Shown: positions 54,191 to 62,708, counted from the stretch's first letter. The stretch is DNA of 62,708 nucleotides from an uncultured Alphaproteobacteria bacterium (GCA_902586885.1 CACIJG010000011.1:1-62708); one strand, 5' to 3'. Notes: generated from the sequence alone by a model not told the origin. Numbers and translations are program-made.

Positions 54191-54622
54191 ATGTCACTAT
54201 CAAAAAAATTGATTACTACTATCATGAATTTTTACTCTAAAAGAGGTGTTGGTACCTTCTTTTCAATAAGCTTTGACAGAGAACAAGACGGTAAATTTTA
54301 TTTTTCGGTTGAATTTCCTGAGCAGAGTCTAAACCCCTCTGGTAAAATTCAAGGAGGCATGATTACTAGTGTCTTAGATGATTGTACAGCTCTGAGTGTA
54401 ATCATGACGTGTGAAGGAAGAAAATTTCCTAATACAATTGACTTTCATACTACATTTCATCGCCCCTTGGACCTTGAGCCCGTGAAAGTTAAATCACAAA
54501 TAATAAAGCTAGGTAAAAATGTCGTTTCTATAGAAGGAAAAATGTTTAAGAGGGATAATTCTTTAGTGGCATCTTGCCTACATACAGGGATTTTATTCGA
54601 TACATATGGTGTGAAGACTTAG
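54191..54622 (+). CDS. PaaI-family hotdog thioesterase
   Basis: A 143-residue hotdog protein with the PaaI/YbgC-like features GKIQGGMITSVLDDCTALSVIMTC, where Asp acts as the base, and NTIDFHTTFHRPLD. It hydrolyses acyl-CoA or aryl-CoA thioesters. It may support the aromatic or oxygenase genes nearby (inference). Confidence 0.82.
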   Translation: MSLSKKLITTIMNFYSKRGVGTFFSISFDREQDGKFYFSVEFPEQSLNPSGKIQGGMITSVLDDCTALSVIMTCEGRKFPNTIDFHTTFHRPLDLEPVKVKSQIIKLGKNVVSIEGKMFKRDNSLVASCLHTGILFDTYGVKT

Positions 54623-54649
54623 AAAATCTTATCTGAATTTAGATATCTT

Positions 54650-54988
54650 TCACTTGAAAGAGTTAACAAGCACTACTCCTATAACTATAAAAAATAGCCC
54701 TAAGATTGCTTGCCAACTTAGGTTTTGATTAAAAAAATAGAAGGAAATTATTGCAATAGTAAATATTCCTAGACCGCTCCACATAGCATACATGACAGCT
54801 ACAGGGATAGTATTTACTACTATGGAAAGAAAATAAAAAGCTAGAAGGTATAAAATGCCCAATGATAAAGTGGGTATCAGCTTTGTAAAATTTTGTGAGG
54901 ATGGTAACAACAGAGTTCCTCCCACTTCACATAATATTGCAAGAAAAAGAAAGAAATAACTTAGATTGCCTTTAAAATAAATTTCCAT
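54650..54988 (-). CDS. SMR-family multidrug/cation exporter (EmrE-like)
   Basis: A 112-residue protein with four membrane helices. The essential membrane Glu is in ILCEVGGTLLL, and AVMYAMWSGLGIFTI is the family signature. It exports cationic compounds in exchange for protons; some members export guanidinium or osmolytes. It lies 2 bp downstream of the TPR gene. Confidence 0.87.
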   Translation of the reverse strand: MEIYFKGNLSYFFLFLAILCEVGGTLLLPSSQNFTKLIPTLSLGILYLLAFYFLSIVVNTIPVAVMYAMWSGLGIFTIAIISFYFFNQNLSWQAILGLFFIVIGVVLVNSFK

Positions 54989-54990
54989 TT

Positions 54991-55641
54991 TTAAAGACTT
55001 TCTCCATAAATTCTTTCCTCAAGCATCGGGATCATTCTTTTACTATCAATATTATTTGGATCAATTCTTTCAAGGAGCCGGTATGAATCCAGTGCCTTTT
55101 TGTATCTCAAATTTTGCATGTGTATAAGTGCAGCCCCGGAAATGGCACCAAAATGTCTGGGTTGTCGAGTTAAAACTTGATTTATGTCTTCTAGAGATTT
55201 CTCAAAATCACCTAAAAGATATCGAATAGTGGCTCTTTTATTCCATCCTTCAACATAATTTGGATCAATCAAAATTATTTCTGTGAAAATTTGATCTGCT
55301 TTTTGATAATTCCCTCGGTAAAAATGCGATAGGCCACTCGCTATAAGATCATTATTTTTTTGGTATGTGTGATCCTTTAACCAATACCGCCAGATTTCTG
55401 CTCTTATTTTTGAAGCCTGCAATGAAGAGGAAGTAACCTCTAGGTCGTCAAGCAGATCTTCTATTTTCATTTTAACATCGGCAAAGCTAGGCTTCATGAC
55501 CAAAAAGATCAGCAATAAAGCTTGTAAAAATAGTCTGATGTTCACTAGGTAAGGGTTTTTCAATCCAACCTCACTTTCTCTACTAGATTTAATTTTCATT
55601 TTTTTACAATCAACTCTCAAATGTAAATATTTTTTTGACAA
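54991..55641 (-). CDS. TPR-repeat protein with N-terminal membrane segment
   Basis: A 216-residue protein. A charged N-terminus precedes a hydrophobic segment (LFLQALLLIFLVMKPSFA) that could be a signal peptide or anchor; an internal ATG closer to it may be the true start. The rest has three or more TPR units (YRGNYQKADQIFTEIILIDP, YLLGDFEKSLEDINQVLTRQP, LRYKKALDSYRLLERIDP). A periplasmic scaffold is likely. Confidence 0.75.
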   Translation of the reverse strand: MSKKYLHLRVDCKKMKIKSSRESEVGLKNPYLVNIRLFLQALLLIFLVMKPSFADVKMKIEDLLDDLEVTSSSLQASKIRAEIWRYWLKDHTYQKNNDLIASGLSHFYRGNYQKADQIFTEIILIDPNYVEGWNKRATIRYLLGDFEKSLEDINQVLTRQPRHFGAISGAALIHMQNLRYKKALDSYRLLERIDPNNIDSKRMIPMLEERIYGESL

Positions 55642-55760
55642 AACTTTAAAAAACAGTAACTATTTATCTAAATTTTGGGGGACTATTGGTAGTCAGTTTG
55701 CAGCTATTCTTTGCTAGCTAATCAGGTTACCATAACTCAATAAAAAAAGGAATTTAACAG

Positions 55761-55790
55761 ATGATAGAGCTTAAGATGCTCATCCATTGA
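55761..55790 (+). promoter_or_regulatory. Possible 9-codon leader ORF before cofG
   Basis: AAAAGGA (55745-55751) lies 9 bp ahead of an ATG that opens a 9-codon frame (MIELKMLIH) ending 24 bp before cofG. It could be a leader that affects translation of the F420 operon, or chance. No attenuator hairpin was seen. Confidence 0.2.
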
Positions 55791-55814
55791 AGCTTTAATA
55801 GTAGAGATCCATTA

Positions 55815-56936
55815 ATGAAACATGAAGTTATAGAATTTTTCTCTAATTCAGATCTGGATAGCCTCCTTGAGCACTCAAATAGAATACGTGATCTTCATTG
55901 GGGTAAGGTTGTCACTTATTCACGTAAAGTTTTTGTACCGCTTACTAACATGTGTAGAAATACCTGTAGCTATTGTACTTTTGTCAAGGACCCCAACTCA
56001 GAAGAAGCTAATATTCTAACTAAAGATCAAGTTATTGACATTATTAAAGAAGGACAAAATAAAGGGTGTAAGGAGGTTTTGTTCAGTTTGGGAGAAAAAC
56101 CAGAGCGTCGTTATCCCGTCGCAAAAAAGGCTTTAAAAAAGATAGGTTTCGACACTATGGTAGATTATCTCAGGGAGGTTTGCCAACTAACCCTACAAAA
56201 AAGCAATCTTATTCCACATGTAAATGCAGGAACTCTCTCTTTGGAAGATATTAAAAAGCTGAAACCTGTAACGGCATCTATGGGGATGATGCTGGAAACT
56301 ACAAGTAAAAGGCTTACAAAAAAGGGACAGCCACATTATGCTTGCCCTGACAAGATGCCTGTTCAACGAATAAGAACTTTAGAAAAAGCAGGTGTTATGA
56401 AAGTTCCCTTTACGACTGGATTATTAATTGGAATAGGCGAGACTTTTTCTGAAAGAATTGATGCTCTTAAAACTATTAACCGAATTCACAAAAAACATGG
56501 TCATATTCAAGAGGTTATAATTCAAAACTTTCAAAGAAAGCCTGACATATTGATGAAAAATTCACCAGAACCGTCTAAAGAAGATATGATGCGAACTATA
56601 GCTACTGCCCGAATAATTTTAAGCCCCGATATAAGTATTCAAGTGCCACCTAATCTAAGCAATTCTCATTTGGAGTTACTAGATGCTGGCATAAACGATT
56701 GGGGAGGCATTTCACCAGTTACCATTGATTTTATAAACCCACAGCATTCATGGCCTCATTTAGAAGATTTAAAAAAAGGTACAGAATCTAAAGGCTTTAA
56801 ATTAAAGGAACGGCTCACAATTTACCCAAAATATCAGAGAAAATTGGGTTTTGTGAGCAACAAAATTGAAAATCATATTTGTGCATTAGCCGATAATGAC
56901 GGGTTGGCAAGTGATCAGCACTTGGAGGTTATTTAA
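55815..56936 (+). CDS. cofG: FO synthase subunit 1 (7,8-didemethyl-8-hydroxy-5-deazariboflavin synthase)
   Basis: A 373-residue radical-SAM protein. The [4Fe-4S] cluster motif is CRNTCSYC at residues 47-54, and FVPLTNMCRN, LFSLGEKPE and FQRKPDILMKNSPEP are typical of CofG. With CofH it forms the 5-deazaflavin chromophore FO of cofactor F420 from a ribityl-diaminouracil and tyrosine adduct. It is the first gene of a seven-gene run; the cofH start follows after 4 bp. Confidence 0.93.
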   Translation: MKHEVIEFFSNSDLDSLLEHSNRIRDLHWGKVVTYSRKVFVPLTNMCRNTCSYCTFVKDPNSEEANILTKDQVIDIIKEGQNKGCKEVLFSLGEKPERRYPVAKKALKKIGFDTMVDYLREVCQLTLQKSNLIPHVNAGTLSLEDIKKLKPVTASMGMMLETTSKRLTKKGQPHYACPDKMPVQRIRTLEKAGVMKVPFTTGLLIGIGETFSERIDALKTINRIHKKHGHIQEVIIQNFQRKPDILMKNSPEPSKEDMMRTIATARIILSPDISIQVPPNLSNSHLELLDAGINDWGGISPVTIDFINPQHSWPHLEDLKKGTESKGFKLKERLTIYPKYQRKLGFVSNKIENHICALADNDGLASDQHLEVI

Positions 56937-56940
56937 TCAA

Positions 56941-58182
56941 ATGACAAAATTATTCTCCTTCAAAGATGAAAATAAAACCGATATTAATTGGAGTAATTGC
57001 TCTGGTACCGTTAGATCAATTTTGGAAGGTTATCTGGCAGGTAAAGAAATATCAGTACAAGATGGAATTCAGCTGTTTTCTTCAGGACCCGCTGATGAAA
57101 AATTTATTTGTGATATTGCAAATCAAATTAGAAAGGAAAAAACTGGGGATGTTGTATCTTTTGTCGTGAATAGAAATATAAATTTCACCAATATTTGTTA
57201 TATGGGTTGTAAATTTTGCAATTTTAGCAAAAGAATAGAAGATAAGGGTGCTGAATGGTTAACTATAGAACAAATTGTTGAAAGAGCTAAAGAAGCACAT
57301 AGTAGAGGTGCAACCGAAATATGCGTACAAGGTGGTCTACACCCTAAGCTTTCTGCAAATTTTTACAGAGACATTTTATTAAGTGTAAAAAAAGAAATTC
57401 CAGACCTACATATACACGCATTTTCTCCGTTCGAAATTTGGTATGGAGCCTCAAAGTCAAAATTAAGCTATAAAGACTTTCTTTCTGATCTAAAAGAATG
57501 TGGTTTAGATTCAATGCCAGGAACAGCTGCAGAAATTTTAGACACTGACGTAAGGAAGCAACTAACCCAGAATAAGCTTAGTACAGATAGTTGGGTCGAA
57601 ATTATAAAAGAGGCTCATTTTCTTGGAATCCCTACATCCTCAACTATTATGTACGGACACATAGATGGTCCTGAACATTGGGCAAATCATTTAGTAAAGT
57701 TAAGGAATATTCAAAAGGACACTAATGGGTTTACCGAGTTAGTACCTCTCTCTTTTGTTTATAAAGATTCACCTCTTTATTTGAATAGCAAGGGTACTGT
57801 AAGAAAGGGTCCAAATAAAAGTGAAGTAAATAAAATGCATGCAGTGTCTCGACTTTTGCTATCAGGATGGATAGATAACATTCAAGTTTCATGGACAAAG
57901 CTTGGCTTGGAACGGGCTAGCGAACTATTAAATTATGGTGTTAATGATTTAGGCGGAACCCTAATGAATGAGAGCATATCTCGCTCTGCAGGGTCAGACT
58001 TTGGACAAGAGATAACCTCATTTGAGTTAGTCAAATTAATTAGATCGATAGGGAAAATACCTATCCAGAGAACTACTTTGTATCAACCTTTGTTTGATTT
58101 TTCTCAAAAAGACCCAACAGAAACAGCGCCCCTTGTGGACAGAACTAGCCGGAAAACCATTGATTTTATAAACCAGCTTTAG
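56941..58182 (+). CDS. cofH: FO synthase subunit 2 (tyrosine/aminouracil radical-SAM transferase)
   Basis: About 413 residues with the radical-SAM motif CYMGCKFC at residues 86-93. ICVQGGLHPKLS and AFSPFEIWYGAS are shared with CofH and MqnC-like enzymes. It joins the 4-hydroxybenzyl group of tyrosine to 5-amino-6-ribitylaminouracil. I use the ATG at 56941, which lies 4 bp after cofG; an in-frame ATG at 56896 would overlap cofG by 41 bp. The cofG-cofH order mirrors the fused actinobacterial FbiC. Confidence 0.92.
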   Translation: MTKLFSFKDENKTDINWSNCSGTVRSILEGYLAGKEISVQDGIQLFSSGPADEKFICDIANQIRKEKTGDVVSFVVNRNINFTNICYMGCKFCNFSKRIEDKGAEWLTIEQIVERAKEAHSRGATEICVQGGLHPKLSANFYRDILLSVKKEIPDLHIHAFSPFEIWYGASKSKLSYKDFLSDLKECGLDSMPGTAAEILDTDVRKQLTQNKLSTDSWVEIIKEAHFLGIPTSSTIMYGHIDGPEHWANHLVKLRNIQKDTNGFTELVPLSFVYKDSPLYLNSKGTVRKGPNKSEVNKMHAVSRLLLSGWIDNIQVSWTKLGLERASELLNYGVNDLGGTLMNESISRSAGSDFGQEITSFELVKLIRSIGKIPIQRTTLYQPLFDFSQKDPTETAPLVDRTSRKTIDFINQL

Positions 58183-58191
58183 TTTATAATT

Positions 58192-59130
58192 ATGAATACA
58201 ACTATTAAAATAACGCTTTTAGCCGGTGGTGTTGGTGGCGCAAAAATGGCAGAGGGCTTTTCTGCTTTGCAAAATATTGAACTGTCAATAATTGGTAACA
58301 TTGGTGATGATGATGAGTTCCATGGTCTAAGAGTTTCACCTGACATAGATACCATTACTTACACATTATCTGGAATAGTAAATCGCGAGCAAGGATGGGG
58401 TATAAAGGATGAAAGTTTTAGGGCGCTTGATATGCTCAAGAAATTGGGTAATAAAACATGGATGACATTAGGTGACTCAGATTTTGGACTTCACATTTAC
58501 AGGAGTCAACAATTATTAGAAGGCTCAAAACCCAGTGATATAGCCAAAGATATTGCTAAAAAACTGGGAGTAAAAGCCAAAATAATTTTGCCAACTGATG
58601 ACAAAATTAGAACGCTAGTAAAAATAAGTGAAGGCTGGATCTCTTTCCAAGAGTACTTCGTCAAGAGAAAATGCATCCCAAAGATATTAGATCTTAAATA
58701 CTCGGGAATAAAAAAAGCCAAAATCAATTTAGATGCAATCAAAGCTATTGAAGTCGCCGATTTTATAGTGATCGCCCCATCAAATCCTCTTGTGAGCATA
58801 AAACCAATTATAGACATACCATCTTTCAAGAAAGCTATTAAAGACCATAGAAGAAAAGTAATTGCTGTTAGTCCAATCATTTCTGGGAAAACTGTTAAAG
58901 GTCCAGCAAGCAAAATGCTTAAACAGTTGGGATATAAATCAAATGCGTTTGCGGCACTAAATTTTTATAAAAATATATGTGATAATTTTGTAATAGATCA
59001 TTCAGATAAAAATTTTAAAGATCAGTTCAAAAACAGGGGGCAACGTTGTTACATGACAAATATTCTTATGAGCTCTATAAAAGATAAGAAATCTTTGGCC
59101 CAGACGTTAATTAAAATTCTGTCGCAATAA
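58192..59130 (+). CDS. cofD: 2-phospho-L-lactate (or analogue) transferase
   Basis: A 312-residue CofD/FbiA homologue. Its diagnostic features are LAGGVGGAKMAEGF, NIGDDDEFHGLRVSPDIDTITYTLSG and LGDSDFGLH. It attaches the phospho-lactyl, phosphoglyceryl or phosphoenolpyruvyl group to FO, giving F420-0 or a variant. It starts 9 bp after cofH. Confidence 0.93.
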   Translation: MNTTIKITLLAGGVGGAKMAEGFSALQNIELSIIGNIGDDDEFHGLRVSPDIDTITYTLSGIVNREQGWGIKDESFRALDMLKKLGNKTWMTLGDSDFGLHIYRSQQLLEGSKPSDIAKDIAKKLGVKAKIILPTDDKIRTLVKISEGWISFQEYFVKRKCIPKILDLKYSGIKKAKINLDAIKAIEVADFIVIAPSNPLVSIKPIIDIPSFKKAIKDHRRKVIAVSPIISGKTVKGPASKMLKQLGYKSNAFAALNFYKNICDNFVIDHSDKNFKDQFKNRGQRCYMTNILMSSIKDKKSLAQTLIKILSQ

Positions 59131-59143
59131 AGAAGACAAATTA

Positions 59144-59788
59144 ATGAGAAAAAAACAGAAAAAAAATCTTTTGGTTGTAGTCCCAATGAAAGATCTGCGA
59201 GAAGCAAAATCAAGGTTGAATGACACACTAACCGGAAAAGAACGAGAGCTTTTGGCAAAACTTTTATTTTTAAGAACACTAACAATTCTTAATACTATCA
59301 GATCAAACAATAAGAACTTTTTTGACATCGGTGTAGTTACCCAATCACTAACTATAAAAAACCTTATCAAAGAGTTTGATATATTTTTAATAGAGGAGAG
59401 AAGTAAAGGCTTGAATTTAGCACTTAAAGATAGCTATCTTTGGGCCTCTAAAAAGAATTATAAGTTTCTTGCTATCTTACCCGCGGACTTAGCTGATCCA
59501 AAACCTGACGAAATTTTGTCATTTCTAAATCATTATAAAGCTAACAGTGAACCAACAGTAGCTTTATGCCCATCAAATGATATGGGTACTAACGCATTGC
59601 TTTTATCCATACCTTCGAAATTAACATTTTGTTTCGGTCACAATTCCTTTATCAAGCATAGTGAGCTTTGCAAAAGTAAAGGCATTTTGCCCAAAATATT
59701 ACCATTTGCAAGCCTCAGAAACGATGTAGATACAAAATGGGATTTCAAAAGAATAAAGCATAAAAAGTTAGAGATAATTAAAAATTAA
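59144..59788 (+). CDS. cofC: Phospholactate guanylyltransferase
   Basis: A 214-residue nucleotidyltransferase. It starts with the CofC motif VVPMKDLREAKSRLNDTL, has LAILPADLADPKP for the metal site and ends with the LRNDVDTKWD segment. It activates 2-phospho-L-lactate, 3-phosphoglycerate or PEP with GTP for CofD. Which acid is used cannot be read safely from sequence. Confidence 0.9.
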   Translation: MRKKQKKNLLVVVPMKDLREAKSRLNDTLTGKERELLAKLLFLRTLTILNTIRSNNKNFFDIGVVTQSLTIKNLIKEFDIFLIEERSKGLNLALKDSYLWASKKNYKFLAILPADLADPKPDEILSFLNHYKANSEPTVALCPSNDMGTNALLLSIPSKLTFCFGHNSFIKHSELCKSKGILPKILPFASLRNDVDTKWDFKRIKHKKLEIIKN

Positions 59789-59791
59789 AAA

Positions 59792-60571
59792 ATGCTACAT
59801 GGATCAGTCAAAATAACTGCTATACCTCGAATACCTGACGTTCGAGAGGGTGACAACCTAGGAATGGTTATAGGAAAGGCACTTGATGACGCCGGTTTAG
59901 CACTTGAAGAAAGTGACATACTCTGTATAGCTCATAAAGTAGTCTCAAAAGCAGAGGGCAACATTGTTTTTTTAAACGATGTAAAGCCCTCTGAAGAAGC
60001 TATCAAATTAGGAAAGAAATTAAATAAAGACATAAGAAAAGTTGAAGTTATTTTAAGAGAAAGTCAAAAAGTAATAAGATCTTTTAAACGTCCAGAGCAA
60101 ATTGAAGGAACAATGATTTGTCAACATAAGTTGGGATTCATTTGCGCAAATTCTGGCGTTGATCAGTCAAATATAAAAGAGACAGATGCTGTAATCACAA
60201 TTCCTGAGAATCCTGACATGAGTGCTAACAAGCTAAGATTATTCTTGTCAGAAAAGTTTAATATCAAGAAACTAGGCGTAATTATAACAGATACTTTTGG
60301 TAGGCCTTGGAGAATAGGTCAAGTTAATGTGGCCATCGGTTTGTCTGGGGTTTCTCCTACTAAAAGGCTGCAGGGCCATGTCGATGCGTGGGGGAGAGAT
60401 TTATTAGTTACAGAACCAGCATTTTGTGATGAAGTCTCTGCGGCTTCTGGTCTACTCATGCACAAATCTGGGAAAACACCTGTGATTTTATTTAATGGCT
60501 TAGATTGGGAATTTGAGATAAGTAATGTAGAAAATATTTTGAGAAAAGAGAGTGAGGATATGTTCAGATGA
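59792..60571 (+). CDS. cofE: F420-0:gamma-glutamyl ligase, single domain
   Basis: A 259-residue CofE protein. Its hallmarks are [17 protein letters not shown] and [22 protein letters not shown]. It adds glutamates to F420-0. At 259 residues it matches archaeal CofE; the C-terminal FMN reductase domain of actinobacterial FbiB is absent. It starts 3 bp after cofC and overlaps npdG by 4 bp. Confidence 0.93.
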   Translation: MLHGSVKITAIPRIPDVREGDNLGMVIGKALDDAGLALEESDILCIAHKVVSKAEGNIVFLNDVKPSEEAIKLGKKLNKDIRKVEVILRESQKVIRSFKRPEQIEGTMICQHKLGFICANSGVDQSNIKETDAVITIPENPDMSANKLRLFLSEKFNIKKLGVIITDTFGRPWRIGQVNVAIGLSGVSPTKRLQGHVDAWGRDLLVTEPAFCDEVSAASGLLMHKSGKTPVILFNGLDWEFEISNVENILRKESEDMFR

Positions 60572-61236
60572 AAATTGCTATTTTAGGAGGCACTGGGCCT
60601 CAAGGTCAGGGATTGGCTTTGAGATTTGCAAGTTTGGGAATTGATGTCGCCGTGGGATCTAGAGACAAGCAAAGAGCAGAATCGGCTGCAAAAGAAATGA
60701 ATTCTCTGCTCGGAAATGAAAACGATAATATTACAGGCCTTAGCAATGAAGAAGCTGTAGAATATGCAGACGAATTTGTTATCCTTTCGGTTCCATGGTC
60801 TGGTCATGACGTAACATTAGAGTCCGTAAAAAAATATCTTCCTGGTAAAATCTTAGTAGACATTGTTGTCCCTTTAGCTGAAGGAAACCCCAGAAAAGTT
60901 GAAATGCCACCTCAGGGATCAGCTACCGAATCTGCACAAAGTATATTAGGCTCCGAAATACCTGTTATTGGAGCTCTTCATAATGTATCAGCGAACACTT
61001 TAAATAATTTGAAAAAAACAATAAACTGTGATGTGCTTGTTTGTGGAGATAATTTGGAGGCAAGATTAAAAATAATTGACTTTATTTCTAAGTTAGGTGT
61101 TAACGCATATAATGCTGGAGATGCTTCTGCTGCTAGATGTATTGAAGCTATAACACCAATATTGATAAGAATTAATATGTCAAAGGCGGTACCCTTTTCC
61201 CATGCTGGTATTAAAATTTGGGCACCAGAAAAGTAA
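60568..61236 (+). CDS. npdG: F420H2:NADP+ oxidoreductase
   Basis: A 222-residue protein with an N-terminal NADP-binding motif [19 protein letters not shown] and SRDKQRAE, then [10 protein letters not shown] and a conserved VSANTLNN region. It matches the NpdG/Fno family, which reduces F420 with NADPH or the reverse. It recycles the cofactor made by the five upstream genes. The ATGA overlap at 60568-60571 couples it to cofE. Confidence 0.9.
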   Translation: MKIAILGGTGPQGQGLALRFASLGIDVAVGSRDKQRAESAAKEMNSLLGNENDNITGLSNEEAVEYADEFVILSVPWSGHDVTLESVKKYLPGKILVDIVVPLAEGNPRKVEMPPQGSATESAQSILGSEIPVIGALHNVSANTLNNLKKTINCDVLVCGDNLEARLKIIDFISKLGVNAYNAGDASAARCIEAITPILIRINMSKAVPFSHAGIKIWAPEK

Positions 61237-61257
61237 ATTATTATAGGAGAAAATAAA

Positions 61258-62259
61258 ATGGAATTTGGTATATGTTTTAAGGGATTTGTTCAACCAGCTC
61301 GAGCTAAAGCATTGGTAAGACTAGCCGAAAGTGCAGGTTTTACCTACTGCTGGTTTTACGACAGTCATATTCTTTGGAGAGAAAGCTTTGCTCAAATGGC
61401 TATGTGTATCGAGCACACCACCAAAATGAGATTTGGACCTTGTGTTACAAATCCTAATACCAGAGACTGGTCACTAGCTGCCTCTATGTTTGGATCTTTA
61501 GCCTTGCAATCTGACGGAAGATTTGACATTGGCGTTGGCCGCGGAGACAGCGCAGTTAGAGTAATGGGACGGAAGCCATCAAATCTAGCCAATATGGAAC
61601 AGTTCATACTTGACGTAAAGGCTATGGTAAAAGGAGAGAAAGTGCAGTATGGAGATGTCCCTAACCCTATTCAGTTTCCATGGGCTCAAGGTTATGAGCT
61701 ACCAGTATGGGTGGCAGCATATGGACCGAAAGCTCTTACCTCAGCTGGAAAAGTTGGCGACGGGTTGGTCTTGCAGATCGCTGCACCAACAATATGTAAA
61801 TGGTTAAGGGATCAGGCAGTGAAAGCAGGAGAAGAACACGGAAGAGATATGTCAAACTATAGGGTCATGGCAGCGGCTCCAGCCTATTTTGGAGAAAGAA
61901 GTGAAAGCATAGAGAAAGTAAAATGGTTCCCGGCAATGGTTGGAAATCATGTTGCAGACATTGTTGAACGCTATGGAGAAAATAATAGTGAAATTCCTAG
62001 CAGCTTAACTGACTATATCAAAAATAGAAGGGGCTATGATTACTCAAAACATGGACAAAGCGACAACCCTTATCTAGAGTTCATAACAGATGATATTGTC
62101 GATGAATTTTGTGTTTTAGGCACAGCAAAAGAACACATAAGTAAATTGGAAAAATTGAAGGAAGTGGGTGTAACTCAATTTAATATATATTTAGATAGCG
62201 GTGATGAGGAAAGAATAATAGCTGAGTATGGTGATAGTGTAATTCCAGCCTTTTTATAA
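61258..62259 (+). CDS. F420-dependent LLM-class oxidoreductase (CPS_4043-like)
   Basis: A 333-residue TIM-barrel oxidoreductase of the luciferase-like monooxygenase class. Features are MEFGICFKGFVQPARAKAL, WFYDSHILWRESF, CVTNPNTRDWS, IGVGRGDSAVRVMG and PWAQGYELPVWVAAYGPKAL. These resemble the CPS_4043 subfamily, predicted to use F420. It would be the consumer of the cofactor in this operon. AGGAG (taggagaaaataaaatg) precedes the start. The substrate is unknown. Confidence 0.87.
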   Translation: MEFGICFKGFVQPARAKALVRLAESAGFTYCWFYDSHILWRESFAQMAMCIEHTTKMRFGPCVTNPNTRDWSLAASMFGSLALQSDGRFDIGVGRGDSAVRVMGRKPSNLANMEQFILDVKAMVKGEKVQYGDVPNPIQFPWAQGYELPVWVAAYGPKALTSAGKVGDGLVLQIAAPTICKWLRDQAVKAGEEHGRDMSNYRVMAAAPAYFGERSESIEKVKWFPAMVGNHVADIVERYGENNSEIPSSLTDYIKNRRGYDYSKHGQSDNPYLEFITDDIVDEFCVLGTAKEHISKLEKLKEVGVTQFNIYLDSGDEERIIAEYGDSVIPAFL

Positions 62260-62496
62260 TTTAATATAATCAGCCTTTATTTATAAGTTAATATATGAAT
62301 TAAATTTTTTTTAAATTTGAAACTGATTTTTGTATTTTTTTAACTTTTTCGATAATTTTCTAGCTGAGCTGCTTTTTTCCTAATTATAGAGCAGATTTTC
62401 TTCTGGTTTAGAAATAGATTTTACAGTCGGGGTAGATAATAAAAGCAACGCTTACGGGTGTATTGTATAAAGTTATAGCATTTTTTGGAGACTGCT
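62260..62496. other. AT-rich intergenic region after the F420 operon
   Basis: A 237-bp gap with long A/T runs and no ORF I trust. No GC-rich hairpin with a T tract was seen. The GGAG at 62487-62490 serves the next gene. Confidence 0.4.
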
Positions 62497-62708
62497 GTGG
62501 GAAACTCTACTTATCTTTTGAAAAACGACGAGTTATTAGGCCACGTAGCAATGATATTTTTTTCTATTTTTGTTTCAGTCTCATATGTTCTAGGCTCGTT
62601 GGTTGCTAATGATATTGAGCCTGGAGCAATAACTGCTGCTCGTTTTTTTATTGGAGCTTGTGTTATGGGAGCATTAGTATTCGCAGTGAGAAAACGTAAA
62701 TTGGAAGA
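62497..62708 (+). CDS. Partial EamA/DMT-family transporter (3' end outside window)
   Basis: A frame from a GTG at 62497, with GGAG 6 bp upstream, runs off the window. The visible 70 residues include VAMIFFSIFVSVSYVLGSLVAN and EPGAITAARFFIGACVMGALVF, the first two membrane helices of an EamA domain. It is a different gene from the DMT transporter at 396-1298. Confidence 0.7.
   Translation, partial: MGNSTYLLKNDELLGHVAMIFFSIFVSVSYVLGSLVANDIEPGAITAARFFIGACVMGALVFAVRKRKLE

Noticed and set aside
1-62708. tRNA, rRNA, CRISPR arrays, insertion sequences, phage genes
   Set aside because: No cloverleaf with the GGTTCGA-type arm, no regularly spaced repeats and no transposase, integrase or phage structural motif was found by reading both strands; subtle tRNAs would need a covariance-model scan.
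396-62708. Two DMT transporter genes at the window edges as a duplicated flanking element
   Set aside because: They are different in sequence and EamA genes are common; there is no evidence of a repeat-bounded island.

Overview
This 62.7 kb stretch is AT-rich, gene-dense chromosomal DNA with short intergenic gaps, many 1-29 bp gene overlaps and several TTG starts. The gene content suggests a free-living marine proteobacterium, most likely an alphaproteobacterium. The pointers are a phosphatidylcholine synthase (Pcs), the housekeeping run dacC-tmk-holB-tatD-MBL hydrolase, a long-form hibernation factor, a Type II (rhizobial-style) asparaginase, pseudoazurin and a DddQ-type DMSP lyase. The exact clade cannot be fixed from this window. 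No rRNA, tRNA, CRISPR array, insertion sequence or phage module was seen.

Layout. 1-9.96 kb: a partial gene, a DMT transporter, a methyltransferase, a MaoC dehydratase, an (R)-amine-transaminase-like class IV aminotransferase, an RcnA-type metal exporter, an epoxide-hydrolase-like protein, a D-threonine-aldolase-like protein, then a leftward set (quinone oxidoreductase, sulfurtransferase, GST, hydratase). 10.0-17.9 kb: a leftward seven-gene operon with a complete urea/short-amide-type ABC importer followed by two tandem amidases, which reads as amide uptake and deamination for nitrogen. 18.2-28.3 kb: M20 amidohydrolase, SulP transporter, a three-gene unknown cluster ending in a divergent acyl-CoA-dehydrogenase-like protein, GST/SDR, a second hydratase, an ATC-hydrolase-family protein, an alpha/beta-hydrolase fused to a membrane domain, and a flavin monooxygenase. 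28.3-34.8 kb: a RecB/Cas4-like nuclease, YceI, then an Old-Yellow-Enzyme/P450/thiolase run facing an acyl-CoA ligase, probably a catabolic module. 34.9-40.3 kb: cell-wall and replication housekeeping. 40.3-52.5 kb: mixed metabolism including hpf, asparaginase, threonine dehydratase, pcs, pseudoazurin, DMSP lyase and pobA. 52.5-55.6 kb: a Rieske oxygenase and small genes. 55.8-62.3 kb: a complete cofactor F420 locus, cofG-cofH-cofD-cofC-cofE-npdG plus an F420-dependent LLM oxidoreductase. The window ends inside another DMT transporter.

Most notable items: (1) the self-contained F420 biosynthesis, recycling and use operon in a proteobacterial background, with a single-domain CofE; (2) a 23-codon micro-ORF at 52542-52613 (-) preceded by an almost perfect match to the 16S anti-Shine-Dalgarno sequence and followed by a strong hairpin; (3) a 72-bp identical block shared by the two amidase paralogs, a sign of gene conversion; (4) a structured 350-bp gap at 23.8-24.2 kb with a 14-bp bulged hairpin and a 33-codon micro-ORF; (5) the unknown 21.1-22.5 kb cluster. 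I see no clear defence system or other complete undescribed multi-gene machine.
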